NCBI RefSeq assembly: GCF_023716485.1
Contig: NZ_CP092418.1
Coordinates: 3,145,001 to 3,209,000, forward strand
Source of the DNA: Microbulbifer variabilis
GTDB taxonomy: Bacteria > Pseudomonadota > Gammaproteobacteria > Pseudomonadales > Cellvibrionaceae
Length of the DNA stretch: 64,000 nt
Reading direction: 5' to 3'
Shown piece after piece: positions 11,041 through 19,904 of this stretch. Positions within the stretch are counted from its first letter, which is position 1. Each line of letters begins with the position of its first letter. Below the pieces are notes generated by a model. The model was not told where the DNA came from, did not search any database, and worked only from the letters and a program-made list of their open reading frames with translations. The translations under genes and the position numbers were made by a program.

Positions 11041-11445
11041 TTGAAGACCAAAGTAGCTCAAATATTACCAAGTAAGAATCTTTCACCATCCTTTCGATTC
11101 CAGCTGAGAAAACCACCATATCACCACGCTATTCTGCCAACAAATCACTCAAGAACTGCTGGAGGTCAAAAACTAGAGAACTATCGTGATTGGTCAGCGA
11201 AAACTATTACTGGTACCATCATTAACTACAATTCGAATATTCGTAATGCCATCATCGCCCAGAAAATTCACTCTCCCCGGATTTAGAACATAGGTTTTAT
11301 TTGATCTATTGTGATATCTACCTTAATACTTTGGGGTTGTATCAAGCGTGGAGTAACCGGCTCTTTATTTACTTTGCGGATTGGCGCATCCTGTCCAAGA
11401 CCTGTATATTTGTGGCTCCGGTAATCTCGATAAGTGTAGCGATCT
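11041..11445 (+). pseudogene. decayed partial copy of the FAD oxidoreductase
   Basis: This stretch still aligns to the 3' third of the intact gene at 7320-8897. An 81-codon frame carries ENYRDWSAKTITGTIINYN and NAIIAQKIHSP, matching DNYREQAAQTIIDTVNNYA and DSIIAQQIHSP of the intact protein (about residues 420-458). Beyond its stop the alignment continues in DNA (SNRLFIYFADWRI against SNRPFMGFADYRT, then LYLCGSG) but with shifts and stops. The 5' two thirds and the very 3' end are missing. It is a relic of a duplication, or of a second homologue once next to the first, now well diverged. Confidence 0.8.
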
Positions 11446-11710
11446 GTTTTGGGACTTAAGACACCAAGAATCAGGTGATACAGGGACCGAATAATTTTAC
11501 CCTTGACAGATGATAGATAACGACTGCTCAATCTTGGTTCAGATTTCACCCTCTAAACCAAGCTCTAGATGCTAGAATAGATACTTAAGGATGATACCAT
11601 CTAACATTTTTTAATATGTTTATTCCACTTAAAAAAATAACTCAACACCGCCACTCTAGACATGCCTGAAACTAGCGTTAATGCTCGACGAGACTGAAAG
11701 ATTGATAACC

Positions 11711-12106
11711 ATGAAATATGAAACGATCGATGATTTTAATTCAGCACAGGTCGGTGAAGAGCTGCTGATATGCGATACTTTACGACAGCTTATTGATAAA
11801 GGCTTGACAAAAGCTGAAAGTAAGATCTGGCACGGCCACCCTGTATGGTTTTTAGAGGGCAATCCAATTGTAGGATACAGTAAACTAAAAGACTGCATTC
11901 GCCTGATGTTCTGGAGCGGTATAGACTTTGACGAGCCTAAGCTCGAACCAGGGACAGGAAAATTTAAAGATGCTTCTATTCGTTATACAGAGGCAATACA
12001 GATAAATACAACTGATCTAAAACGCTGGCTAAAAAAATCAAAGGTAATTCAGTGGGATTACAAGAATATTGTCAAACGAAAAGGGAAGTTATTACGCATA
12101 ATATGA
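11711..12106 (+). CDS. DUF1801 domain-containing protein
   Basis: A small soluble protein of about 131 aa (a start at 11681 would add 10 residues). The central part (KIWHGHPVWFLEGNPIVGYS, then IRLMFWSG and a lysine-rich tail) is typical of the DUF1801/YdhG-like fold, whose biochemical role is not established. I prefer the ATG at 11711 because the conserved region begins there; neither start has a strong ribosome site. It stands alone between relic DNA and a gene desert. Confidence 0.75.
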   Translation: MKYETIDDFNSAQVGEELLICDTLRQLIDKGLTKAESKIWHGHPVWFLEGNPIVGYSKLKDCIRLMFWSGIDFDEPKLEPGTGKFKDASIRYTEAIQINTTDLKRWLKKSKVIQWDYKNIVKRKGKLLRII

Positions 12107-12835
12107 GTAAGGGTACGCATGTTGCTAAACATAGTATAGCTTGAGATTAATACTCGATTTTATGGTTTTGTTGCCAACTTGAAATTCCAACACCTAAAAA
12201 CACCGAAGTTCAACCCCAGCCTTTTGGCTTAAACTGAATGATAGCCTACTAAAGAACACCAAAAGTAATTAACAATTTTTTATTTACTCGTGCAGCTTTT
12301 AACAATGGAGATAACGCTCGGATAGTATTCATATAGAATCTCACCTTTACTTTTACGAAAGCTTTATAAAACAAGTTCTTAATGACGTAATGGGGATGAT
12401 TACCCTGAGGCAAGTAAAAATTTATTGACGCTTTAAATTTTTCATTAATCTTGTCCTCTACCCCTTTATTTAAAGGCGAAACGGTAAAAATTTATTGCAA
12501 TATTTTATCGACTGCAACAGATGAAGTATCATCTCTCACACAGCTTATTTTATCTAGTTGAGTACGGCTCAAAAGACTCTCGCTGTATTCGCTAGCCTGA
12601 AACTATTTCAATCACGATCATCGTTTATGATCAAGTCATCGTTTCGTCAGTGAAATCAAAGGCGTTCCATTATTTGAATCGTAGTAAAGCCTCACATTTG
12701 GTATAAGCCAGATTTATTCCGACTTTCTTGGTATCTATTTTTCTTGATAATGATTACACCTAATTTGATTCTCGCCCAAAATGGGCATCGCAGGAATATA
12801 ATCTTTTCAGAGAACTCAATAAATCAGTCAATGTT
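12107..12835. other. A+T-rich intergenic stretch
   Basis: I see no gene or readable relic on either strand. A short hairpin-forming AGCCTTTTGGCTT string near 12220 could act as a weak transcription end after the DUF1801 gene. Confidence 0.4.
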
Positions 12836-13963
12836 TCAATTCTCTAAAGCTCTTTGAATTGCTGGGCCAATTTGGCGTTTTCGCGAGATCACCCCTTTAG
12901 CAACAACCATATCATCTACTACCTGGTCCCCAAAAGCGGAGACAATAAGATCTTTGTCTGAGGTGTCACTCCAAAGTAGATAAGATTTATTTTCACGAGT
13001 GTCGACAATTGCGAAGATCAGGTGATCGATACCTTTCTCTTTTTTTATCTCGCCCATGGCAGACTTCAGTTCATACCTTCTGTTGATTAACTGCTGAGCT
13101 GTCAGCGTTTCAGCAACACCAATGCCAACTTCTTTTCCTCCGAACTCAAAATCTTTAAAATCAAGTAAAATAATATCCTTGGCCGAAAACCCACCAAGAT
13201 CTGATTTCTCTAGCAACATCCGCTCTGCAAATTTATCTATATCATCTATACCAGCTCTCTTCGCCAATTTTTTTACATAGACTTTGTCGTACTCGGTTGT
13301 GGTAGGTGACGTTAGGTTAACTGTATCCGATAGAATTGCAGCCAATCCCATACACGCCAGATGAACTGGTAATTCAATAGCAAACTTCTGAGCATGATCA
13401 GTTAAAATTGTCGCGCTCGATCCCCATGGCCTAGTCTCTATACTGATTACATTTGGAATATTAATTGGCGATCCACCAATCGCATGATGGTCGATTATCG
13501 CTACGATTAAGTCTGGATCAATGCCAGTTGGCAATTGAGTGCCTTGGTTAAAATCCACCAATCCAACAGTCTTTCCTGAGAAATTCTCAATTATTTCGGG
13601 CTCCTCAGCACCACATTGTTCAATGGCGAAGCGAGTCTCCGGATTGATTTTACTGGGAATTGCTGGCTTACCACCATAAATGAAGGCTGAGAGCAAGCTC
13701 CCGCTAACGGAATCAGTATCGGGTATTTTATGTCCGGTCCAAACCAAATTCTGGGTGCCTTTTAACTCCTTCCTCAGATAATCAGCAGCAACATCTGTAG
13801 TAGGCGTATCTTGCCCCAGGTCTGAGGAACTGATTTCCTGCGCACCTAATGAAGCGCCAACAACCCAACTGAGTGAAAAAAACAAGGCTCTCGAAAGCAG
13901 ACCGGGGAAGTCTATTGGGCGGTGATCACTTAGTATTGACAGGCATGAGATTAGAAATCTCAC
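12836..13963 (-). CDS. DHH-family inorganic pyrophosphatase, apparently exported
   Basis: A family II (manganese-dependent) pyrophosphatase, which splits PPi to phosphate. Visible motifs: GHKIPDTDS (about 77-85), VDFNQ (about 136-140), IDHH (about 157-160), SDTVNLTSPTTT (about 218) and the C-terminal SRKRQ of the DHHA2 substrate lobe. The metal-ligand His, Asp and DHH residues are present; the usual VDHNE is VDFNQ. Unlike cytosolic relatives it has a hydrophobic stretch ending ASLGA about 40 residues in, reading as a signal peptide with a long N-region. GGAGG directly abuts the ATG at 13969, so the GTG at 13963 (6 nt spacing) is the likelier start. Confidence 0.8.
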   Translation of the reverse strand: MRFLISCLSILSDHRPIDFPGLLSRALFFSLSWVVGASLGAQEISSSDLGQDTPTTDVAADYLRKELKGTQNLVWTGHKIPDTDSVSGSLLSAFIYGGKPAIPSKINPETRFAIEQCGAEEPEIIENFSGKTVGLVDFNQGTQLPTGIDPDLIVAIIDHHAIGGSPINIPNVISIETRPWGSSATILTDHAQKFAIELPVHLACMGLAAILSDTVNLTSPTTTEYDKVYVKKLAKRAGIDDIDKFAERMLLEKSDLGGFSAKDIILLDFKDFEFGGKEVGIGVAETLTAQQLINRRYELKSAMGEIKKEKGIDHLIFAIVDTRENKSYLLWSDTSDKDLIVSAFGDQVVDDMVVAKGVISRKRQIGPAIQRALEN

Positions 13964-13969
13964 CGGCAT

Positions 13970-14394
13970 CCTCCACAGTCATTTGCTAACAGATTAATAG
14001 AAACCTTAAATTAACCGATGGCATGACTAACATCCGTCCATCACATTCATTCACTCATTATATCTTAAGCGGATCGATAAACTATCAAAGCCCTCTGAGT
14101 AAAGAGGTAAGCAGTTCGTACTATAGACAAGCTATAGTCACTTAGCGGACAAACCAACTACAGCTAAACTTTACTGGCTCTATTTGTCGTATGTGGATAC
14201 AAATAAACGTATTCCCTCGAAAGTCTAGCTACTTCACCCACTTTCATTATTGACACCAAATAACCTAAGGACACTTCTCAACACTCACCAAATATAAAGC
14301 CTAAACCGCCAACCCCACTGACGAAATTTAATAAAACACCTGCTATTTATCCATACCAATATGAGAATAACCAAGAACTCAGCCCAGAATCATC
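13970..14394. other. intergenic, no gene seen
   Basis: A+T-rich spacer between the pyrophosphatase start and the transposase relic. It should contain the pyrophosphatase promoter, but I cannot assign one. No coding remnant is evident. Confidence 0.35.
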
Positions 14395-15230
14395 CAAATA
14401 TTTCTTGGTGTAACACCCTCTTATCAGTGCATTTACCCCTACGCCTAGCACCAGTGAATTGAAAAGCCTATGAATAGGTTGGCATCGAATTTTACACTTA
14501 ATAACGTAGCCTATACCGTAATGAGCAATCATTACCATATCGTAATTTATATCGGCTAAAAGGCTGGCCTGACCATATATCGAAGTGATTCTTCGCCATC
14601 TGGAGCTATTTAAGGCCTCAAACTTGGCACAACGATAACCCAGGGCAGCGTACGCGATCACTGTGAATCGTTAAAGCTACAAAGCGTTGCCCTTCTATGG
14701 CTGGAAAATTTAATCAATGTCAGCTGTTTTATACATCTCTTAAATGAATCCCAGCTAATCCTGAAGACAGCGTTACAGGCCACTTATTTAAATCCTGGGC
14801 TTTATTGGATAAAAGCGTTATCGCGGCCAGTATGGGCTATGTAGACCTAAACACGATCTGGGCCAATATCACAAATACGCCTAAACACCCTGATTACACT
14901 TTGATTCAACTATGCATTCGTGCAGCAAGCTCAATAAACATAGGGTACATGGTCTGATTCACTATCGGAGTTTCCTCTTTGCTAATTTAACCCTGCTCCA
15001 ATCTATCAACACTACGATTTCTGACTTATTACCAAAAAGTGAAGTTTTCTAAAGCCTAAATACAAGTTCTTAACATTTCACCTACCTTTATATCCAAATC
15101 AGATATGAGTAGCCACCAGAACCGATGCTTGTCGCAAAACTGAGACTTTTCTCCAATTTTTGGGTGCCCTGAATAATTCAATCTGCAAGGCTTGGTGTTA
15201 TAATTTTGGCGTTGTAATAATAACAAGGTG
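14395..15230 (+). pseudogene. decayed REP-associated tyrosine transposase (Y1/HUH)
   Basis: Reading across frames, the order of family motifs is intact. VAYTVMSNHYHIV with its HUH pair is at 14506-14544. INVSCFIHLLNES, matching the family's DISWFMRCLNE, is near 14712. ANPEDSVTG followed by FKSWALLDK is near 14755-14815. MGYVDLN and then ITNTPKHPDYTLIQL run to about 14905. Several stops and frameshifts separate these blocks, so no protein is made. Y1 transposases of this group are linked to REP palindromes or IS200-like mobility. A second, shorter relic lies at 19905-20440, and the two still align in their 3' non-motif DNA up to about 15200. Confidence 0.75.
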
Positions 15231-15231
15231 T
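15199..15231 (+). promoter_or_regulatory. probable -10 box and ribosome site of the 195-aa gene
   Basis: A perfect TATAAT at 15199-15204 lies 33 bp before the ATG at 15237, and AAGGTG at 15226-15231 is a well-spaced ribosome-binding site. The -35 hexamer is not clear. The signals sit at the edge of the transposase relic. Confidence 0.4.
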
Positions 15232-15236
15232 AAAAA

Positions 15237-15824
15237 ATGGCAAAGTACATTTACCTACCGGTAAACAGTGATGAAATGCTAGAGTTTGCTGAGAATATGG
15301 CAAGTGCATGGGATATTCCGAAGAATCAAATTCTTGCCAACAAGGTAACATCTGGTATTGGTAAGTCTATGTACCGCTGGATAGATAAGTGTCTCAGTAG
15401 CCTCAAATCTGGTGACACTCTTTATATTGTTGCTCATGGTACCGGCGGTGGCGATGGCAAGCAAATTGGTGCACAACGCAATAGTGGTAAGAATAAACAA
15501 GCAAAAGTTTTCGATAGAGGGGTAGAGTCGTGGCAGGGCGGAGTATGGAAAACCTATACTCCCACGCAGCTAGCGGGCACGCTGGTTAAAGAGGGTTTGC
15601 CTGGCAATTTTGTCGATCTGCATCTCTGCGCTTGCGGGTCAGGTTATGATGGTGAGAAGTTAAGGCCCTGGGCCCAGCGTTTACGTGAGGCGATGGCCAC
15701 TACCCATAAAAGCCTAGAGGTTACCGGGTATCTCGGCTGGTTTGATGCTACCGGTAGCTCTGTAAAGATTAAGGTTAATACTCAGTATTATGATCTGAAT
15801 GAGCGTGCAGTCACCTTTTCTTAA
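15237..15824 (+). CDS. uncharacterised protein with caspase-like His/Cys pattern
   Basis: A 195-aa soluble protein with no signal peptide. Two blocks suggest the clan CD (caspase/gingipain/C80) fold. A hydrophobic strand ends in a His-Gly (TLYIVAHGTGGG, His67). About 64 residues later another strand runs into Cys (VDLHLCACGSG, Cys131/Cys133). This is the usual HG...C catalytic dyad layout. Between them is a YTPTQLAGTL helix region. I know of no characterised homologue; the peptidase reading is inference. It has its own promoter-like signals and a terminator-like hairpin after it, so it looks like an active single-gene unit in otherwise decayed DNA. Confidence 0.7.
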   Translation: MAKYIYLPVNSDEMLEFAENMASAWDIPKNQILANKVTSGIGKSMYRWIDKCLSSLKSGDTLYIVAHGTGGGDGKQIGAQRNSGKNKQAKVFDRGVESWQGGVWKTYTPTQLAGTLVKEGLPGNFVDLHLCACGSGYDGEKLRPWAQRLREAMATTHKSLEVTGYLGWFDATGSSVKIKVNTQYYDLNERAVTFS

Positions 15825-15913
15825 TAGTTATCGACTAAAAAGTGAAGTGGTCTTCTGCAAGGATGTTCAAAACTCTGCGTGAGCTAGTCAGCTATAGGCA
15901 GATTATTTCTCTC

Positions 15914-15936
15914 GGCGATCTGGAGAACAGATCGCC
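15914..15936. repeat. perfect 9-bp inverted repeat
   Basis: GGCGATCTG and CAGATCGCC are separated by GAGAA, forming a stable stem-loop about 90 bp after the 195-aa gene. No T-run follows, so it may be a regulatory or relic palindrome rather than a terminator. Confidence 0.5.
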
Positions 15937-15974
15937 AGCTGTAACAGTTCCGGATTCCGGCTTTAAATCGGGCA

Positions 15975-15996
15975 CGCCTAGTGTTAGGCGGTTTTA
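15975..15996 (+). terminator. possible rho-independent terminator
   Basis: A 6-bp stem CGCCTA/TAGGCG with a 4-nt loop is followed by GTTTTAG. It is about 150 bp past the stop of the 195-aa gene and is modest in strength. Confidence 0.4.
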
Positions 15997-16306
15997 GTTG
16001 TACTATTTCAGGAAAAATCTGACACACCCTATTTTAATTGAGGGCTGCAAAGCGGACCATAACTACAAATTTCATGAATCAATTTCCCCTCAAAGAATCA
16101 TACTTTGAAGAATATTGCTTATCGCAAGAATAATCCTCCAGCCATCATTTTCAATCAAGACTCGCAATTTAAAACACACTACTCACCCAAATTTTACTTT
16201 TGAAATTAAGTTCATCACTATTACGTGCCTCTAGAATGGCCTACAATATTTGATAAGATTCAGCTTCAATCAATTAATCAGCCGGCAAAGATATTAGTTC
16301 TACGTT
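15997..16306. other. intergenic, no gene seen
   Basis: Short A+T-rich spacer before the phosphotransferase relic. The relic's missing N-terminus may lie here, but I cannot read it. Confidence 0.3.
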
Positions 16307-17046
16307 ATGCTTCCCCAGGACTGGCCCTATGGAGCCCATCCAAATCCATTGTGGTCAGACGGCTTACAGGGGCAAACGAACCAAACATTTCCTCTCAAGG
16401 CAAACCAAGAGCTATTTCTTCTACGTATCAATTCACTATACAGCAGTGCTCTAGATTTAAACCGACAAACAGAGACCTACCTCCTTGTGAGTTCAAGTAG
16501 TGCCGAGTTATACGCTCCTTTAGTTTACAGTGCCCCAGCATATCAATACCAAGTTACCCGCTTTGTGAAGCGCACCTTGGAATGGAAGTGATGCCAATGC
16601 TCCGGAATAGGTTGCCAATTTACTTAATGAAATCCACAACCTCCCCGAAATTGATACCCACTTGGATATATCCTTTAAAGCTGATCATTATTGGAGCTCG
16701 ATTAATGAACAAGCAAATTTCTACCCCACACTAGTACAGCTTTACCAAACAATTTCTTCCCATATTGCTGCCGCGGAACAGCTAAGTAGTAGGCTCTTTC
16801 TTTGCCATAATGATTTTAAGCACTGGAAATCTCATCACTAAAAAGACCGGGCGGCTTTATGCCATTGATTGGGAATACGCGGCTATGGGCGATCGCTTCT
16901 ATGATCTCGGCGTTATCATTGAGGAACATCAGCTCAACAGAATTCAGCAACAATCCTTACTCGAGCCGTATCTTAGGTGTAATCCGGCCGGAGAACATTG
17001 GCGCAGAGTGTACAAATATCTAAACTTACTCTGGTATGCCGTATAA
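16307..17046 (+). pseudogene. decayed aminoglycoside/thiamine kinase-like phosphotransferase
   Basis: Motifs of the APH/choline-kinase family appear in the right order but in different frames. Frame one holds GQTNQTFPLKANQELFLLRI and VTRFVKRTLEW (to about 16590). A second frame (after a stop) reads ANLLNEIHNLPEID, FKADHYW and LFLCHNDF, ending the catalytic HND at about 16816. The remainder is in a third frame: STGNLITKKTGRLYAIDWEY, including the DWE metal site, then AAMGDRFYDLG. At least two frameshifts and one internal stop make it non-functional. Similarity to ThiK-type kinases is my reading of the motif wording, not a search. Confidence 0.7.
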
Positions 17047-17242
17047 TGGGCTCTGAGATCCCAAAAACAAATTTTTTGCTTAAAAAATAGACAGCATCAG
17101 CGAAAACCTGCTCCGATCGGAACTCGCCTAACATTTATAGCCTCCCTCACCTTAAGGAGTTTAGGCACTTGATGAAGTAAATGTTGTAAAATCAACACTT
17201 CCTTTACTAATAATTAACCTCTAAAAACCAGGAAAATAACTT

Positions 17243-17698
17243 ATGCGAAATATTGTTTTTACATTGATGTTGTTTGTTTTGACAATCGGTAACGCACAGG
17301 CGCAAGAGAAGCCTGAAGCATTCAAAACTATCGAGAACCTTCTAAATTACCTATCCGATGTAGACCATGAGCGTATGAGAGGCACCGTAACTGAATCTTT
17401 TCTCTTGCTCGAACATGGTGAAGTATGGACGATTGAAGATCTAATTAAGGTAGCAAAGCCATCAGATACTGTTAGAACCAATTACTTTAGCATTATTGAC
17501 TTTGATGAGAGGCCAGACCTAGTCACAATCAACTATTGGAATAAGGCCAATTTTGCTAAAAAGAATGAGAGCCAGGATGTTTATTGGCTCGAAAGCGCTA
17601 TTCTACAGAAAGTGAAAGGAAAGTGGCTCATCTCACAATTGCACTCTACAAGACTGCCATCTGGAAAAGTGCCAGAAAATGTGGTGTTTAAGCCATAA
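17243..17698 (+). CDS. secreted NTF2-like (SnoaL/DUF4440-type) protein
   Basis: A 151-aa protein with a clear signal peptide (hydrophobic core then NAQA, cleavage about residue 20-21), so it acts outside the cytoplasm. The mature part, a helix-rich start followed by strands with WTIEDLIK, VTINYWNKANF, DVYWLESAILQ and GKWLISQLHSTR, looks like the cone-shaped NTF2-like fold used by many small lyases, isomerases and binding proteins. The final KGKWLISQLHST block is characteristic of DUF4440-like members. No catalytic residues can be assigned. It is a lone gene between two pseudogenes, preceded by a CAGGAAA ribosome site. Confidence 0.65.
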   Translation: MRNIVFTLMLFVLTIGNAQAQEKPEAFKTIENLLNYLSDVDHERMRGTVTESFLLLEHGEVWTIEDLIKVAKPSDTVRTNYFSIIDFDERPDLVTINYWNKANFAKKNESQDVYWLESAILQKVKGKWLISQLHSTRLPSGKVPENVVFKP

Positions 17699-17889
17699 GG
17701 CTACCTTAACCACCAATAAGTAAGAGCCAAAAGGGATTTTGCTCTTATACTTCAGCGCTAATGACGCATTAATATATCCTAATTGACTCAATCAATAGCC
17801 CCCTTCTCTCAAGTCAAATTCCTACTGTAAGTCATTTCCTAAGTATCAAACTCCATTGTTTACCACTATTAAGTAACTCAACTATAAAA

Positions 17890-18330
17890 CTGAAAGTATA
17901 ACTCTCTGGAAAAATACACTCTGACTGAAGAACCCAGATAATTGAAGGCTGCAATAAGCAGGGACTGGAAATCTCTTTCTCCTCTGCGTTTACCAATCAC
18001 TATGCCAGTGATGCAGCTGGCGATAGTCTTGGCGTGGAAGCTAACTCTTTCTGCCGAGATCATAAATCTGCCAAGGTCAACGCGATACGGATTAAACACT
18101 ACATTGAAAATTGTGGCCTGGCTATTATTCGCTTTGGTGAAAATATAATAAATGGAATGCAGTGTTCGATGCTGGATGCTGCGTAGCGCTTGGTAAATCC
18201 TATATCACTCTGCATGATCAATCACTGGAACATGCGTTAAAAGAGGATGATCGTGCCGTTCAAGCTTGGGCACAAACACCTGACCAGGTTGACTCACTAC
18301 ACGGGTATCAACTTCAGCTTTATGCCATTA
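17890..18330 (+). pseudogene. YtoQ family protein, broken
   Basis: The reading from 17890 (a CTG where a start is expected) gives LSGKIHSD, then TQIIEGCNKQGLEISFSSAF, ASDAAGDSLGVEANSFCRDH, KSAKVNAIRIKHYIENCGL and IIRFGENI. After a one-base shift near 18150 it continues KWNAVFDAGCCVALGKSYIT and AWAQTPDQV. This is the full YtoQ family layout (nucleoside 2-deoxyribosyltransferase-like fold). Two in-frame stops near the start (17899 and about 17926), plus the frameshift, inactivate it. The last part is open from 18162 and could be misread as a separate gene. Confidence 0.8.
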
Positions 18331-18916
18331 GAGAATCCAATATACCCAGATCTCTCGTAGTGTCTGCGGGGGACTTGATACTCGCGGGAACAAATTCAGG
18401 GTATTTGGCACCGAACCTTGTTCAAATAGCTTGCGGTACCAATAGAGGAACTGGTTGTAATTTTGATTGTGATTACGAGCATTGGCGCGCTTAGATTGAG
18501 AGCTTTTCTCCGAAGTTGATTGAGGGGGCATCGTGCCAGTCTGCCAGGGCAAATTAAATACTGTGGCTCATGTACCGCTTATATAGTGACTACTCCTTGC
18601 AAATCAAGCTCACCAAATTTTATGAGGGAATATAGGCTTCCTACAATGCGCTCAGGATCACCTATCACTAGCTTAATCTTTCATTGTGGAAATTTAAAAT
18701 CCCAAACAAGCGTATGCAGTAGCACGCTGGATCGCTTTGACTTTTTTCTACTGGGTTCATCGGCTATTTTTCTCTGGTAATCTGGGACCCAATTTGGCTA
18801 CTAGTTCACTCCGCTAAATAACAATGGACGATTTCCTATATAACCCCTCTAGTCTTTTCAATACGGGTACACCAGAGAGGCAAGATTATCCCTCCCGGCT
18901 GCCGCTTTAAGCGCTT
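18331..18916. other. gene-poor stretch with unreadable relic coding
   Basis: Several short plus-strand frames with hydrophobic content (for example around 18720-18790) suggest a former membrane-protein gene, but stops interrupt every frame and I cannot assign a family. Confidence 0.3.
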
Positions 18917-19096
18917 TCAGGCCTTCGCTTTCAGCTGCTTTTTGATCCGCACATAAATTTCTTCACGGTAGATGGGCAGTGATCTGGGTGCGCTTATGCC
19001 TATCTTCACTTGATTACCTTTAATCTCCAACACTGTGACTGAGACGTTTGCTCCAATCCTTAGAGGTTCACCTGTCCGTCGCTTTAAGATCAACAT
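18917..19096 (-). CDS. csrA: CsrA/RsmA-family RNA-binding regulator (extra copy)
   Basis: A 59-aa homologue of CsrA, the dimeric post-transcriptional regulator that binds GGA motifs in mRNA leaders. It begins [15 protein letters not shown] (the MLILTRRVGE strand-1 signature with Arg6/Arg7-type basic residues), continues [20 protein letters not shown] and ends [16 protein letters not shown], matching the final strand plus helix with the conserved REEIY. GAAGGAA precedes the ATG by about 7 nt. All key RNA-binding positions appear kept, so it is probably functional. Its place in decayed accessory DNA suggests a second copy acquired with a mobile element rather than the core csrA. Confidence 0.85.
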   Translation of the reverse strand: MLILKRRTGEPLRIGANVSVTVLEIKGNQVKIGISAPRSLPIYREEIYVRIKKQLKAKA

Positions 19097-19904
19097 ACTT
19101 ATTTCCTTCGATGGTCAAAGTTTGGGCGCTTCCGGGGTGGGGAAGCTTGGGCTTGACGTTTGGAGGAAATGTGGGGTGGTGCGCGGGGGCGGTAGGCATA
19201 GAAGAGGAAAAGGCGGGCGCTAGGCATCCAGAGCTTGGGATCTGGCCCCAAGCCGCTGAATGTACTCCACTTTATTGAAGACGAGCGGGTTTCTAGCGTA
19301 TTATCCATATAGCCATCTTGATACTTATGCTATCAATTTGGTCAGCTGGCCCCAGGTGTTGGTAGCACCTTGGGTCAGCGCCTTTTACTTACTCTTACGT
19401 CACGCTACCGTTCTCCTTTGAGGGGATGGGTCTTTTAAAAGCTCTTGGCTCTTTTGAAGCTTTCAAAAATTTTCAAGCCTCTAAGGCCTTTTTAATCGGC
19501 TCGCTCAATTACGACCAAAATACCAAAAATATCTATCGATTCTACGCAGCTTTTAGATTGAAACAAACTGAATAAATTCCAATAAGATTATTTTCGCGCC
19601 TATATTTTTAGTTATTTTCGACTGAGGAAATATCAATTAACCATTGGAAAACTCAATTCACATTGAAATTAACCCCATGCTTTTCTTAAAAAATTAAAGA
19701 GCAATATTCTCAATCACATGGCTAACTAAAGGCTAAACCGGGGAATGTGAAAGTCCACTAATGATTTAATTGACTCATTAGTTTTATACTCGTATCCGCA
19801 CTCCTTTGTTAAATATTGGAAGAGCGGGATTCCGCTGTAGGGATAAATATTGAGTTCAGCGTGGAGTTACCATCTTGCAAGTCACCTCTCCACACTAGTG
19901 CTAT
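19097..19904. other. gene-free relic DNA
   Basis: The short overlapping plus-strand frames at 19035-19278 lie partly antisense to csrA and look like chance. An 8-bp inverted repeat ACTAATGA/TCATTAGT lies near 19767-19793. I see no gene. Confidence 0.4.

Noticed and set aside
12743..12762. Fur-box-like GATAATGATTA string
   Set aside because: Only half of the 19-bp consensus matches and no iron-related gene is nearby; expected by chance in A+T-rich DNA.
14347..14661. 104-codon minus-strand frame (VMIAHYGIGYVI)
   Set aside because: It is the antisense of the transposase HUH region (VAYTVMSNHYHIV on the plus strand), so it is a shadow of the pseudogene.
18162..18494. 110-codon plus-strand frame as a hypothetical gene
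   Set aside because: Its first half is the C-terminal part of the broken YtoQ gene; it has no start signal of its own.
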